A program made the translations under genes and the position numbers. From Pseudomonadota bacterium (GTDB lineage Bacteria; SAR324; XYD2-FULL-50-16; JAHJRI01), in NCBI GenBank assembly GCA_022360105.1, contig JAKSDL010000650.1, forward strand, positions 1 to 7,107: a stretch of 7,107 nucleotides of DNA, given 5' to 3'. Below are positions 1-5,310 of the stretch, one piece after another; positions within the stretch are counted from its first letter, which is position 1; each line of letters opens with the position of its first letter. Under the pieces are notes generated by a model that saw only the letters and a program-made list of their open reading frames with translations, was not told where the DNA came from and did no database searches.

Positions 1-305
1 AATGCAACGTATTCACAATCATATGCTGAGCAATTTGAATTTATGACAAGATTCAATACCGAAATTGACGATACTTGATACTCATTATCACTTAATAGGT
101 TTTCGGCTCTATTCATGATTATTGTTGAATCCTCAAATTCAATAAGATCACTTCGTATATAGCCAGCTAAAACATTTCTAAATTCGCTACGCCATAAAAC
201 CGGTGCAATCCAATGCGGATCTTTGATTATTAATTCTTCAGTAAGTTCAGAAAACTTTGATGGTAAGAATAAATAACTGATTATATTTGTATCAACTACA
301 ATCAT
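1..305 (-). CDS. vapC: VapC-type PIN-domain ribonuclease toxin (partial, C-terminus beyond left edge)
   Basis: Reading leftward from the ATG at 305-303, the frame stays open for 101 codons to the window edge. The protein begins MIVVDTNIISYLF, giving the first PIN acidic residue at D5. E41 lies in LWRSEFRNVL, and D96 in SAYDCEYVA is the third. These match the Mg2+-binding acidic residues of PIN-fold VapC toxins, which cleave RNA in the cytoplasm. The last acidic position and the C-terminal strand lie outside the window. The start overlaps the stop codon of the upstream antitoxin by four bases (ATGA), the usual translational coupling in TA operons. PIN family and pairing are sure; the RNA target cannot be told. 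Confidence 0.88.
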   Translation of the reverse strand, partial: MIVVDTNIISYLFLPSKFSELTEELIIKDPHWIAPVLWRSEFRNVLAGYIRSDLIEFEDSTIIMNRAENLLSDNEYQVSSISVLNLVINSNCSAYDCEYVA

Positions 306-544
306 TCTCGTCCTTCATGAATGAAAGACTGGATGTCTTTTATATTTGCTTTTTTTGCTTTGAATTTAGTTCTTAGCAAACGAGCATCTTTTATTATCTG
401 ATCAGTAGACAATTTTTTATGCATTAGCTCCTTTTCAAGACATGCAATAATCTCAGAATTGATACTTCGGTGATTCAGATGAGCGGATTGCTTCAAATGG
501 TCATACAAAGTATCCGGAATATTTTTGACTGTAATGGCAGGCAT
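302..544 (-). CDS. FitA-like ribbon-helix-helix antitoxin
   Basis: This is an 80-residue protein whose N-terminal half (MPAITVKNIPDTLYDHLKQS, then HLNHRSINSEIIACLEKEL) is a typical Arc/FitA-type ribbon-helix-helix DNA-binding domain. The C-terminal half is charged and rich in lysine (about residues 42-80), as expected for the flexible tail that wraps around and inhibits a PIN toxin. It precedes vapC with a four-base overlap, and together they form a TA operon. Antitoxins of this type usually repress their own promoter as a complex with the toxin, and a small palindrome sits next to the -10 box (570-580). The Shine-Dalgarno is weak (GAGAG-like, upstream of ATG 544-542). Confidence 0.88.
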   Translation of the reverse strand: MPAITVKNIPDTLYDHLKQSAHLNHRSINSEIIACLEKELMHKKLSTDQIIKDARLLRTKFKAKKANIKDIQSFIHEGRE

Positions 545-569
545 ATAGATCTCTCTATGGATTGGTTGC

Positions 570-580
570 GATATGGTATC
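570..580. promoter_or_regulatory. Candidate TA operator palindrome
   Basis: GATAtggTATC is a short perfect palindrome directly next to the -10 box, over the expected transcription start of the FitA/VapC operon. Its position fits autorepression by the ribbon-helix-helix antitoxin. The palindrome itself is seen; the operator role is inferred and could be chance at this length. Confidence 0.3.
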
Positions 581-609
581 ATTATGGTTTAATCAGCCAC
601 TTTTGTCAA
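581..609 (-). promoter_or_regulatory. Sigma70-type promoter of the FitA/VapC operon
   Basis: On the minus strand there is a perfect -35 box TTGACA (609-604), a 17-bp spacer, and a -10 box CATAAT (586-581), five of six to consensus. The antitoxin ATG follows about 36 bases later. This pair reads opposite to all other genes in the window and carries its own promoter. Confidence 0.75.
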
Positions 610-617
610 GAATACCG

Positions 618-689
618 GTTTAACAAAAGCATCCACCCGAGCGCACTCGTCCGAGATGAGAATGAAAGGTCGGACCTCGGGTGTTGCAT
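618..689. repeat. 72-bp attC-like imperfect inverted repeat
   Basis: The arms are CACCCGAG (634-641) against CTCGGGTG (676-683) and, inside them, GTCCGA (649-654) against TCGGAC (670-675). The left arm carries seven extra bases between its two blocks. AAAAGC (625-630) pairs outward with GCATTTT (686-692), leaving one unpaired A. The left edge is GTTTAAC (618-624), which fits RYYYAAC on the plus strand and GTTAAAC, a perfect GTTRRRY core, on the minus strand. The other edge, GTTGCAT (683-689), is one base off. The length equals that of the 71-73-bp sites at 3119 and 5618. Read on the minus strand it would sit just upstream of the FitA/VapC cassette, but orientation is ambiguous. Confidence 0.4.
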
Positions 690-956
690 TTTGGCCATTT
701 TAACTTAAAAAGCTACTCCGATTTTTTTGAATAGCCTGCCTCCGACCTCCTCTAAGCGTTTTACAAAGAAATTAAAAAGCCTTACTATCCTAGCATATAC
801 ATCCAACCAGTGACGTTGGCACCGTACAATACGCTTTTATGTGTAATGGCCTATCATCCCCGGTTTTTCACGATTTACCCCTTTGGATATTCATTGTGAT
901 AACCACACCATTTATGAATGCCACTGCACATAAAACCCATACGTTATAATGTCTCA
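690..956. other. Gene-poor stretch upstream of the DUF169 gene
   Basis: I see no convincing coding sequence on either strand here. It holds several T runs and a small hairpin, CCAAC (803-807) against GTTGG (815-819) with a seven-base loop. A TATAAT hexamer at 945-950 could be the -10 of the DUF169 gene, with transcription starting near 957, but no good -35 lies at the right distance. Confidence 0.4.
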
Positions 957-959
957 ATG

Positions 960-967
960 AAAGGAGA
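960..967 (+). promoter_or_regulatory. Shine-Dalgarno that decides the GTG start at 972
   Basis: AAAGGAGA-type sequence (AAGGAG at 961-966) with a five-base spacer to GTG 972. It lies inside the longer reading frame that begins at ATG 918 and overlaps the ATG at 957, so it argues against both of those starts. Confidence 0.65.
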
Positions 968-971
968 ACCT

Positions 972-1796
972 GTGCAAGAAGGAATTATTATTAATTCGGA
1001 TGAATTTAAAAACGATCTAAAAGTCTTCTTAGACGTTTTAGGTCTCGAAGAAGAACCGATGGGATTATATTTTACAAACAAAAAACCAGTTAAAGGTTTT
1101 TATCCAAAGCGCCAAACTGCAGCCGATCAACAAACGAGTTCATCCAGTGAGATAAGCTGGATCTCTTGCGTGTTAAGTAAAGTCAGGCGAGCTCGCATGG
1201 AAAAGTCAGCTGCTTACTTCGATAATGAACACTATGGTTGTCTCGGTGGTGCTTTCTTCATGGGATTCAAGAAGTCTTATGAAGAGTTTGAACCCTTTCT
1301 TCTTTCAACCGGTATTCCTGGTAATCTGGAAGGTGAAAGATATGTAAAAACACCAGAAGTAGGGCAGCGGTTCTATGAGACATTTGATCCTCCCCCTGCT
1401 TCCGGCAAGTATTTAGTTATTCAACCATTGAATTGTTTCAAAAAAAATGAGAGGCCTGAACTGGTAGCTTTTTTTGCAACAAATGAAATAATTAGCGGTT
1501 TACATGGACTTACCGTTTTCTTAACCAGCGAAATAGAGGCTGTACAGACTCCTTTTGGTGTAGGTTGTTGTACTTTGGTTTCATGGCCAAGAAAGCTTCT
1601 GCTAAAGGGAGAAAAAAAAGCAATAATTGGGGGTTTTGATGCCACCTGTCGGAAATATCTTCGTAAAGATGAAGTTTCTTTTACTATTTCTTTTGAATTA
1701 TTTTTGGAAATGCTGGATGAGTGGCAAGAAAGCGTTCTGAGGACAGAGTATTGGAGTCATGTTGTTAAAAAAATAAAGAAAGGAAAAAGTGCGTAG
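972..1796 (+). CDS. DUF169 family protein (COG2043-like)
   Basis: The protein matches the DUF169 family, whose biochemical role is not established. Recognisable parts are the N-terminal LKVFLDVLGLEEEPMGLYF, the GCLGGAFFMGF motif, and the C-terminal block running from the VIQPLNCF segment to GFDATCRKYL. There are six cysteines (residues 66, 90, 155, 199, 200 and 226 in this numbering); several lie in conserved blocks, which could mean metal or cofactor binding, but that is inference. I choose GTG at 972 as the start because AAGGAG (961-966) lies five bases upstream, giving 274 residues. The in-frame ATGs at 918 and 957 have no Shine-Dalgarno, and the added residues do not look like family sequence. 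No signal peptide is visible, so it is probably cytoplasmic. It stands alone, with long non-coding flanks. Confidence 0.8.
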   Translation: MQEGIIINSDEFKNDLKVFLDVLGLEEEPMGLYFTNKKPVKGFYPKRQTAADQQTSSSSEISWISCVLSKVRRARMEKSAAYFDNEHYGCLGGAFFMGFKKSYEEFEPFLLSTGIPGNLEGERYVKTPEVGQRFYETFDPPPASGKYLVIQPLNCFKKNERPELVAFFATNEIISGLHGLTVFLTSEIEAVQTPFGVGCCTLVSWPRKLLLKGEKKAIIGGFDATCRKYLRKDEVSFTISFELFLEMLDEWQESVLRTEYWSHVVKKIKKGKSA

Positions 1797-1862
1797 TAAC
1801 TCTTATGAGTTGCTATTTGTTAATAGAAATCTGAACGACATTATAACAAATTGAAACCGGAC

Positions 1863-1889
1863 GGACTGGAGTCGGACCGACCCAAATTC
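1863..1889 (+). repeat. 27-bp palindromic repeat, copy 1
   Basis: This copy has the core GTCGGACCGAC and ends CCCAAATTC. It aligns without gaps to the copies at 4322-4348 (23 of 27 identical) and 4891-4917 (21 of 27). All three lie in intergenic DNA downstream of a plus-strand gene. Confidence 0.7.
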
Positions 1890-1984
1890 CACGCCCACAA
1901 TTAAGAGATCCTAATCCTTTTCTAAGATTTATTGATATATAGGGCCAGATTCGATAGAAAGAACTGAGATAAAAATATCTGTGG

Positions 1985-2004
1985 TCCTGACAAATCGGTC
2001 AGGA
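1985..2004. repeat. Perfect seven-base inverted repeat
   Basis: TCCTGAC (1985-1991), loop AAATCG, GTCAGGA (1998-2004), followed by an A run on the plus strand. It does not fit a terminator in either direction, because the T run is on the upstream side when read on the minus strand. A protein-binding site upstream of the 2119 gene is possible. Confidence 0.3.
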
Positions 2005-2103
2005 AAAAAATACTGATCGTATAACCCTAATCGCCATTCAACAGCCAAATCTGCGAATTGGCTTATTCTAAAGGTTCGTTGGAAGTCATAAATGCATATA
2101 ATC

Positions 2104-2111
2104 AAAGGAGG
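2104..2111 (+). promoter_or_regulatory. Strong Shine-Dalgarno for the 2119 gene
   Basis: AAAGGAGG lies seven bases before ATG 2119-2121. It fixes the start there and rules out the in-frame ATG at 2092, which would place the ribosome site inside the coding sequence. Confidence 0.8.
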
Positions 2112-2118
2112 CAATTAT

Positions 2119-2706
2119 ATGTCGATCATTGATGAGTATAAAAAACGCGTTAAAGGAATGGTCCGAAACCATTCATCGAAGATTTTATGGGTTATTGAGA
2201 CCGATACAGGAAAACCCAAAGCACATAAACTGGGACCAAAAAGAAAATCGCCAAAGGGTATGGATGCTGATGGTTTCAAAAGATTTGATGGAAAATCAAT
2301 AAGCAATCACCCCCATTGGTGGAAAATATATAATTTTTCAACAGCAGATGTTTTTGATCGGGGCAAAGGCGTCACGGTGATAGGGTACAAAGTAAAAGTT
2401 GCAGATGATGAGTTTGATATCAAAGATGGTAATGGTAAATCCCAGATAAAAGTTGAATACGATTACTCTGATGGATGGGGTGATCTGATAACTTATATTA
2501 TTGGCGTGAAAAGGGGGAAAAACGGAAGTCTAGAAGAGTTCAACGTTGATAATTTGGGTTGGATATCCAAATTTGAAGCAATAGCTTTGGTTGAGCAAGA
2601 AAAAATCGATAATGCTGTGGTGGTTCGTCCCAAATCTGGCGAACCGTATTTAAGATCAAGGCCTGATAGAAAAAAAGAAAATAATTTCTCTCAGATGGTT
2701 GTGTGA
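2119..2706 (+). CDS. Protein with a C-terminal DUF3892-like domain
   Basis: The 195-residue product has two parts. Residues about 123-195 resemble DUF3892: an opening strand (ITYIIGVKRG), a charged middle with KFEAIALVEQEKIDNAVVV, and the ending GEPYLRSRPDRKKENNF, close to the YLRS-PD-x-NNL signature usual in that family. Residues 1-120 are basic then aromatic (NHPHWWKIYNF), and I do not recognise them. DUF3892 alone is usually about 75-100 residues, so this is an extended form. No signal peptide or membrane segment is seen. The next gene starts 18 bases after the stop codon, so the two are probably co-transcribed. Molecular function is unknown; the domain call rests on motif memory. Confidence 0.75.
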   Translation: MSIIDEYKKRVKGMVRNHSSKILWVIETDTGKPKAHKLGPKRKSPKGMDADGFKRFDGKSISNHPHWWKIYNFSTADVFDRGKGVTVIGYKVKVADDEFDIKDGNGKSQIKVEYDYSDGWGDLITYIIGVKRGKNGSLEEFNVDNLGWISKFEAIALVEQEKIDNAVVVRPKSGEPYLRSRPDRKKENNFSQMVV

Positions 2707-2724
2707 GCGCAAGAGAATAGCAAA

Positions 2725-3117
2725 ATGTATAAACAAAAAAAAATCCTAAGTTTTATTATTGGATTCATCGGTCTTGCGTCGATTTCCTTGATAATTAGCG
2801 TTTCTTACAACATGATCTACTTTCAATATGATCTAAGGAACGCAACACGGAGAGTACTACTGTATCCTTTGGAAGAAACAAAATGGATTCCAGGATTCTC
2901 TGAAACAAAATTTTCAAAAATAAGAACAGGGATGAACGAAAAGGAGGTGCTTCACCTGATAGGCAAACCTTTAATATTCGGTGATAAAAGCTCATCATAT
3001 AATTATTACTGGGCTTATACATGGTATGCCGATGACAATGATGGGGCATATGATCATAGGATAGTATATTTCGATATTAATGGCAGAGTAAGCGATATTG
3101 AACGGAGTTTCAAATAA
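2725..3117 (+). CDS. Membrane-anchored protein with a BamE/SmpA-like domain
   Basis: This 130-residue protein starts with a basic N-terminus (MYKQKK) and one hydrophobic segment (about residues 7-27), with no lipobox cysteine, so it is likely an inner-membrane anchor or uncleaved signal. Residues about 62-130 have the SmpA/BamE-like pattern: FSKIRTGMNEKEVLHLIGKP, then WAYTWY, then a final strand pair IVYFDINGRVSDIERSF. In BamE this fold is part of the outer-membrane assembly machine, but many small proteins with the domain have other or unknown roles, and this one lacks BamE's lipid anchor. The Shine-Dalgarno is weak (AAGAGA, 2711-2716). It lies 18 bases after the DUF3892-like gene. An attC-like site begins one base after its stop codon. 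Confidence 0.75.
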   Translation: MYKQKKILSFIIGFIGLASISLIISVSYNMIYFQYDLRNATRRVLLYPLEETKWIPGFSETKFSKIRTGMNEKEVLHLIGKPLIFGDKSSSYNYYWAYTWYADDNDGAYDHRIVYFDINGRVSDIERSFK

Positions 3118-3118
3118 A

Positions 3119-3189
3119 ACACTAATAGTTTCAACCCGGCTTTTTTCTCCGCTGCACTCGGTAAAACGCGGTTTAAACAAGCGTTGAGT
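3119..3189 (+). repeat. attC-like recombination site 1 (short type)
   Basis: Boxes in attC order are: R'' ACACTAA (3119-3125, degenerate), L'' GTTTCAACC (3128-3136), L' GGTTTAAAC (3170-3178), a four-base spacer AAGC, and R' GTTGAGT (3183-3189), a perfect GTTRRRY core. The segment from L' to R' resembles the layout of known attC sites such as aadA1. The loop CTCCGCTG (3147-3154) and L'-AAGC segment recur in the site at 5618, which is the same length within two bases. It begins one base after the stop codon of the BamE-like gene, as expected for a cassette end. Confidence 0.68.
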
Positions 3190-3376
3190 CTGTTCGTTTT
3201 TTCTTACCTTTGAGGAAACTTTAAATTTTGTTGTCAACCTGTTAGAAAAATACAAAAAAACGACTAAATGACATTCTCGTATAGACAAGCAAAAAATCGT
3301 ATGACGGTATCATAGCTTTGTATGACAGTTTTGGTAGGTTAGTGGGTCTTGATAAACATAAATGACGTCAATCTGA
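3190..3376. other. ORF-less segment between two attC-like sites
   Basis: No plausible gene is seen on either strand; the longest plus-strand frames are about 15 codons, and the minus-strand frame crossing it is a shadow that runs through the flanking site. The segment holds TATGAC twice (in 3299-3330) and a perfect palindrome TGACGTCA (3363-3370). Bounded by two attC-like sites, it would be a cassette without a coding sequence. Confidence 0.45.
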
Positions 3377-3494
3377 GTTCAACAAACGGATACACCGGAC
3401 CTAATATCGCCCTCGGTGGATTCGAGCTTTATAGCCTTGAAGTAATTCATCTTGGATTCACCTCCGTGCAGGGCCGGTGATCCGGGCGTTCGAA
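3377..3494 (+). repeat. attC-like recombination site 2 (long type)
   Basis: R'' is GTTCAAC (3377-3383, perfect RYYYAAC), followed by AAACG as in Vibrio VCR sites. GGATACACCGG pairs with CCGGTGATCC, leaving one unpaired A, the kind of extrahelical base attC sites use for strand choice. CGGGC precedes R' GTTCGAA (3488-3494), which is not a perfect GTTRRRY because of its C and final A. The interior (TATCGCCCTCGGTG and CGGCCGGTGAT-like parts) is shared with the site at 6328, one base different in length. At 118 bp it is close to the size of a VCR. Confidence 0.62.
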
Positions 3495-3613
3495 CTGAAG
3501 GATAATAAGGTAGAGCCGATGAGAAATTCAATACCCAGTTTCACCTAATTAATGTAGAATTCGAAACATCAATAGAATCAATTTGAATTTTTACTTCAAC
3601 AAAAAGGCTAACT

Positions 3614-3841
3614 ATGGGAAATAGCAGAATTACAATCAATCCAGATATTTGCAATGGGAGGCCTGCGATAATAGGAACCCGAATTGCGGTACAAACGATA
3701 TTGGAATTCCTGGGAGCTGGAGATTCAATTGATGAGGTTTTAAAAGAATATCCAAATTTGAAAAGAGAAGACATTTTTGCTTGTATTCAATATGCATCCA
3801 AATTGATGGCAAACCGCTATGAGGTGCAAGAAATTGCATGA
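3614..3841 (+). CDS. DUF433 family antitoxin
   Basis: This is a 75-residue DUF433 protein: ITINPDICNGRPAIIGTRIAV, then ILEFLGAGDSIDEVLKEYPNLKREDI and ACIQYA. This is the full family pattern, with the NGRP-IGTRI turn and a small helix-turn-helix. DUF433 genes are commonly found just upstream of DUF5615 PIN-like genes and are predicted to be their antitoxins. Here the neighbour is such a gene, and the frames overlap by eight bases if its TTG start at 3834 is used. The Shine-Dalgarno AAAAAGG (3601-3607) lies six bases before the ATG. The antitoxin frame is complete, although the partner toxin is interrupted. Confidence 0.85.
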   Translation: MGNSRITINPDICNGRPAIIGTRIAVQTILEFLGAGDSIDEVLKEYPNLKREDIFACIQYASKLMANRYEVQEIA

Positions 3842-4178
3842 AAGGGTCCTCTTCGATGAAAACCTACCAATAAACATAGAATTCGTTCCTACATTACCAG
3901 TTGTACACGTTACCGATTTAAAGTTGAGTCCAACCGATACCGAAATCTAGCAATACGCCAAACAGAATGATCTAATAATCGTCACCAAAGATGCTGATTT
4001 TTCAGATCGTATTATTGTCTCTGATCCCCCTCCGAGAGTTATTCATCTTAAATTCGGAAACATGAGAAGGAAAGAATTTCATTCATTTCTCAAAAGAATC
4101 TGGCCTCAAATAGAATCACTGATTGAAGATCATAAACTGGTTAATGTCTATTCTGATAGCTTTGAAAGTGTTGAGTAA
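3834..4178 (+). pseudogene. DUF5615 PIN-like toxin interrupted by an in-frame TAG
   Basis: The frame reads (L/M)HERVLFDENLPINIEF, then HVTDLKLSPTDTEI, a TAG stop (3948-3950), and continues QYAKQNDLIIVTKDADFSDR to a TAA at 4176-4178. LFDENL and VTKDADF are the hallmark acidic motifs of DUF5615, and family members usually have DxEIWxYA where the TAG falls, so a single TGG-to-TAG change explains the break (codon 39). Total length, about 114 residues, is normal. No ATG is in frame; TTG 3834 with GAGGT (3821-3825) eight bases upstream is the best start. The ATG at 3838 opens another frame that stops after 11 codons. Likely an inactivated toxin; suppression of the TAG or sequence error remain possible. 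Confidence 0.8.
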
Positions 4179-4194
4179 AAGCTATAAACAAAAT

Positions 4195-4266
4195 CGAACA
4201 ATAGTCTGCTTGTGCCAAGATAAATCCGAAACCTTGGGATTGGGCCTGTTCCCATGAAATTGTTCG
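4195..4266. repeat. Inverted repeat after the DUF433/DUF5615 unit (weak attC candidate)
   Basis: CGAACAAT (4195-4202) pairs perfectly with ATTGTTCG (4259-4266), with inner CCAAG (4215-4219) and CTTGG (4233-4237). The edges ATCGAAC and GTTCGGA resemble RYYYAAC and GTTRRRY only partly (six and five of seven). It lies where a cassette end would be expected, 17 bases after the toxin's stop, and has attC-like length, but the interior pairing is poor. Confidence 0.3.
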
Positions 4267-4295
4267 GAGCCGCAAGTTTCGCTCCTCATGTTATC

Positions 4296-4326
4296 CAGTG
4301 GGTGATTCAGGACTCAGTGGGGGATT
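4296..4326 (+). repeat. Short direct repeat, 19-base period
   Basis: CAGTGGGTGATT (4296-4307) and CAGTGGGGGATT (4315-4326) match at 11 of 12 positions. The second copy runs straight into the 27-bp palindromic repeat. No function is apparent. Confidence 0.45.
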
Positions 4327-4348
4327 GGGGTCCGATCGACCCAAATTC
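4322..4348 (+). repeat. 27-bp palindromic repeat, copy 2
   Basis: This copy has core GGGTCCGATCGACCC and ends CCAAATTC. It is 23 of 27 identical to copy 1. Its inner stem has one mismatch and one wobble, while the outer G-C pairs are kept. It ends 35 bases before the lipoprotein ATG. Confidence 0.7.
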
Positions 4349-4383
4349 TATTTGCTAAATTCTCTTACTTATCGGAGTTGTTG

Positions 4384-4818
4384 ATGTTTAAAGTTAGTCC
4401 AATTTTATTAATTATCATACCTGTTTTATTCGGTTGCACGTCAAATAGCGTTTATGAAAAAAAGACAAATAATCAAGATATTGAATACAACTCACGAATC
4501 ATAGGGGATTGGAAGGTAGAAATTGAAGAAAATTACACCAAGATTTTTGCCATAGACACATATAGTAAAGATGGCAAACTACATTCTAGAGGAGTTGTCA
4601 TAACCCCAAAAAACACAATTTACGTTGAAATGTTTGGAAAATGGGAAATTAAAGAAGGTTTTTTAATTACTACTCTTCAAAAAACAACACATCCAGAAAT
4701 ACTTCCTGTGGGTTATATTTTAAAAGAAAAAATCATATCAATCGATGACAACACTTTTAAATATCTCACAAAAAAAGGTGAACAATCATCTGTGACAAGA
4801 ATAAAACCGCAAAGCTAA
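4384..4818 (+). CDS. Small lipoprotein with a lipocalin-like domain
   Basis: The 144-residue product has a signal peptide with a hydrophobic core (residues 6-16) and lipobox LFGC, so C18 should be lipidated after signal peptidase II cleavage. The mature part is rich in beta strands: GDWKVEI, YSKDGKLHSRGVVI, MFGKWEIKEGFLITTL, then IISIDDNTFKYLTKKGEQSSVTRI. This W-x-strand pattern with dGt-like turns resembles lipocalin-like or DUF5640-type domains, but I cannot name a ligand. ATG 4384 is chosen over the two preceding TTG codons because GGAG (4374-4377) is six bases upstream. Its TAA stop overlaps the R'' box of the attC-like site that follows, which supports a cassette gene. Confidence 0.75.
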   Translation: MFKVSPILLIIIPVLFGCTSNSVYEKKTNNQDIEYNSRIIGDWKVEIEENYTKIFAIDTYSKDGKLHSRGVVITPKNTIYVEMFGKWEIKEGFLITTLQKTTHPEILPVGYILKEKIISIDDNTFKYLTKKGEQSSVTRIKPQS

Positions 4819-4941
4819 CAAGTGTTTGCAGTGCATCGTCATCTAGCCTTCGACAAGGTCAACTATCTATATTCCTGGCAAATCCTTTGCGGATTAGGGC
4901 CGGACCGGCCCATATTCAGCGCAAATTCCACGGCGTTGGGT
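4813..4941 (+). repeat. attC-like recombination site 3 (long type)
   Basis: R'' is AGCTAAC (4813-4819, six of seven to RYYYAAC), overlapping the lipoprotein stop codon. The other end is R' GTTGGGT (4935-4941), a perfect GTTRRRY core preceded by GGC as in VCR sites. R'' and R' pair at five of seven positions plus one G-T. TTTGC near 4824-4828 can pair with GCAAA (4921-4925). The right half contains the 27-bp palindrome inside a second stem TTTGCG (4886-4891) against CGCAAA (4920-4925). Total length is 129 bp. Confidence 0.58.
4891..4917 (+). repeat. 27-bp palindromic repeat, copy 3
   Basis: The core GGGCCGGACCGGCCC is a perfect seven-base palindrome around a central A. Relative to copy 1, the T-A pair at positions 10 and 18 has become C-G, a compensatory change that supports selection on the folded form. 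In this copy the repeat is embedded in an attC-like site. Confidence 0.72.
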
Positions 4942-4967
4942 TTCAAAAATCAGAGAGATACGCAAGG

Positions 4968-4996
4968 TTGAAATAGCATGCATTCCGTGATATTAT
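4968..4996 (+). promoter_or_regulatory. Sigma70-type promoter of higBA
   Basis: -35 TTGAAA (4968-4973, five of six), 17-bp spacer, -10 TATTAT (4991-4996, five of six). Only six bases separate the -10 box from the higB ATG at 5003, so transcription should start at or within a base or two of the start codon. Confidence 0.65.
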
Positions 4997-5002
4997 GCAC
5001 CC

Positions 5003-5296
5003 ATGATACAATCATTTAAAAACAAAGCGACTGAAGACATTTTCAACGGAAAATCTACAAAAGTGGCAAGGAAGATTTGCCCTCAAAGCCTTTGGAAGAT
5101 AGCGGTTCGTAAACTTGACCAACTCGATTCGGTCTTTTCACTAATCGATCTTGCTATTCCTCCCGGAAATCAACTTGAAGCGCTGAAGTACGATAGGGAT
5201 GGACAGCACAGTATCAGGATAAATGATCAGTATCGTGTTTGTTTTATCTGGACCGACATTGGTCCAAAAGAAGTAGAGATTATAGATTACCATTAG
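5003..5296 (+). CDS. higB: HigB-type mRNA interferase toxin (RelE/ParE superfamily)
   Basis: This is a 97-residue protein of usual HigB length. It begins MIQSFKNKATEDIFNGKSTK and ends in the family block LKYDRDGQHSIRINDQYRVCFIW then VEIIDYH. R65, R72, R78 and the terminal H97 are in positions typical of this family's basic and catalytic residues. HigB toxins cleave mRNA on the translating ribosome. The toxin comes first and its antitoxin second, the reversed order typical of higBA. No Shine-Dalgarno is present and the promoter sits right against the ATG, so translation is probably leaderless. higA follows 14 bases after the stop. Confidence 0.92.
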   Translation: MIQSFKNKATEDIFNGKSTKVARKICPQSLWKIAVRKLDQLDSVFSLIDLAIPPGNQLEALKYDRDGQHSIRINDQYRVCFIWTDIGPKEVEIIDYH

Positions 5297-5310
5297 AATT
5301 GGAGGTGACT

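Larger units (their letters stand above)
1797..2103. other. Non-coding stretch after the DUF169 gene
   Basis: No gene is supported here. It contains a weak hairpin right after the stop codon (AACTC/GAGTT near 1799-1812), an inverted repeat ATTTGTTA (1815-1822) against TAACAAAT (1844-1851), the 27-bp palindromic repeat at 1863-1889, and a perfect seven-base hairpin at 1985-2004. If the DUF169 gene is a cassette, its attC should lie here, but I could not identify one with correct ends. Confidence 0.4.

Noticed and set aside
803..819. Hairpin CCAAC/GTTGG as an attC
   Set aside because: The ends look like core sites but only seven bases lie between them, far too short for an attC.
918..971. N-terminal extension of the DUF169 protein from ATG 918
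   Set aside because: No ribosome site precedes 918 or 957, and the only good Shine-Dalgarno lies within this stretch, pointing to GTG 972.
1985..2011. Hairpin plus A run as a terminator
   Set aside because: On either strand the T run would precede rather than follow the stem.
2036..2084. Possible attC with R'' ATTCAAC, inner AGCCAA/TTGGCT stem and R' GTTGGAA
   Set aside because: Only 49 bp long, arm spacers are 0 and 13 bases, and the last core base is wrong; box matches this short arise by chance.
2097..2102. TATAAT as a -10 box for the 2119 gene
   Set aside because: Transcription would begin inside the Shine-Dalgarno, and no -35 lies 16-18 bases upstream.
1929..2114. 61-codon minus-strand frame in the gap before 2119
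   Set aside because: No recognisable domain, no Shine-Dalgarno, and it starts inside the ribosome site of the plus-strand gene.
2995..3288. 97-codon minus-strand frame
   Set aside because: It is a shadow of the BamE-like gene and runs through an attC-like site; no family resemblance and no ribosome site.
3838..3870. ATG 3838 as start of the DUF5615 toxin
   Set aside because: It is out of frame with the LFDENL motif and stops after 11 codons; TTG 3834 is in frame with a good ribosome site.
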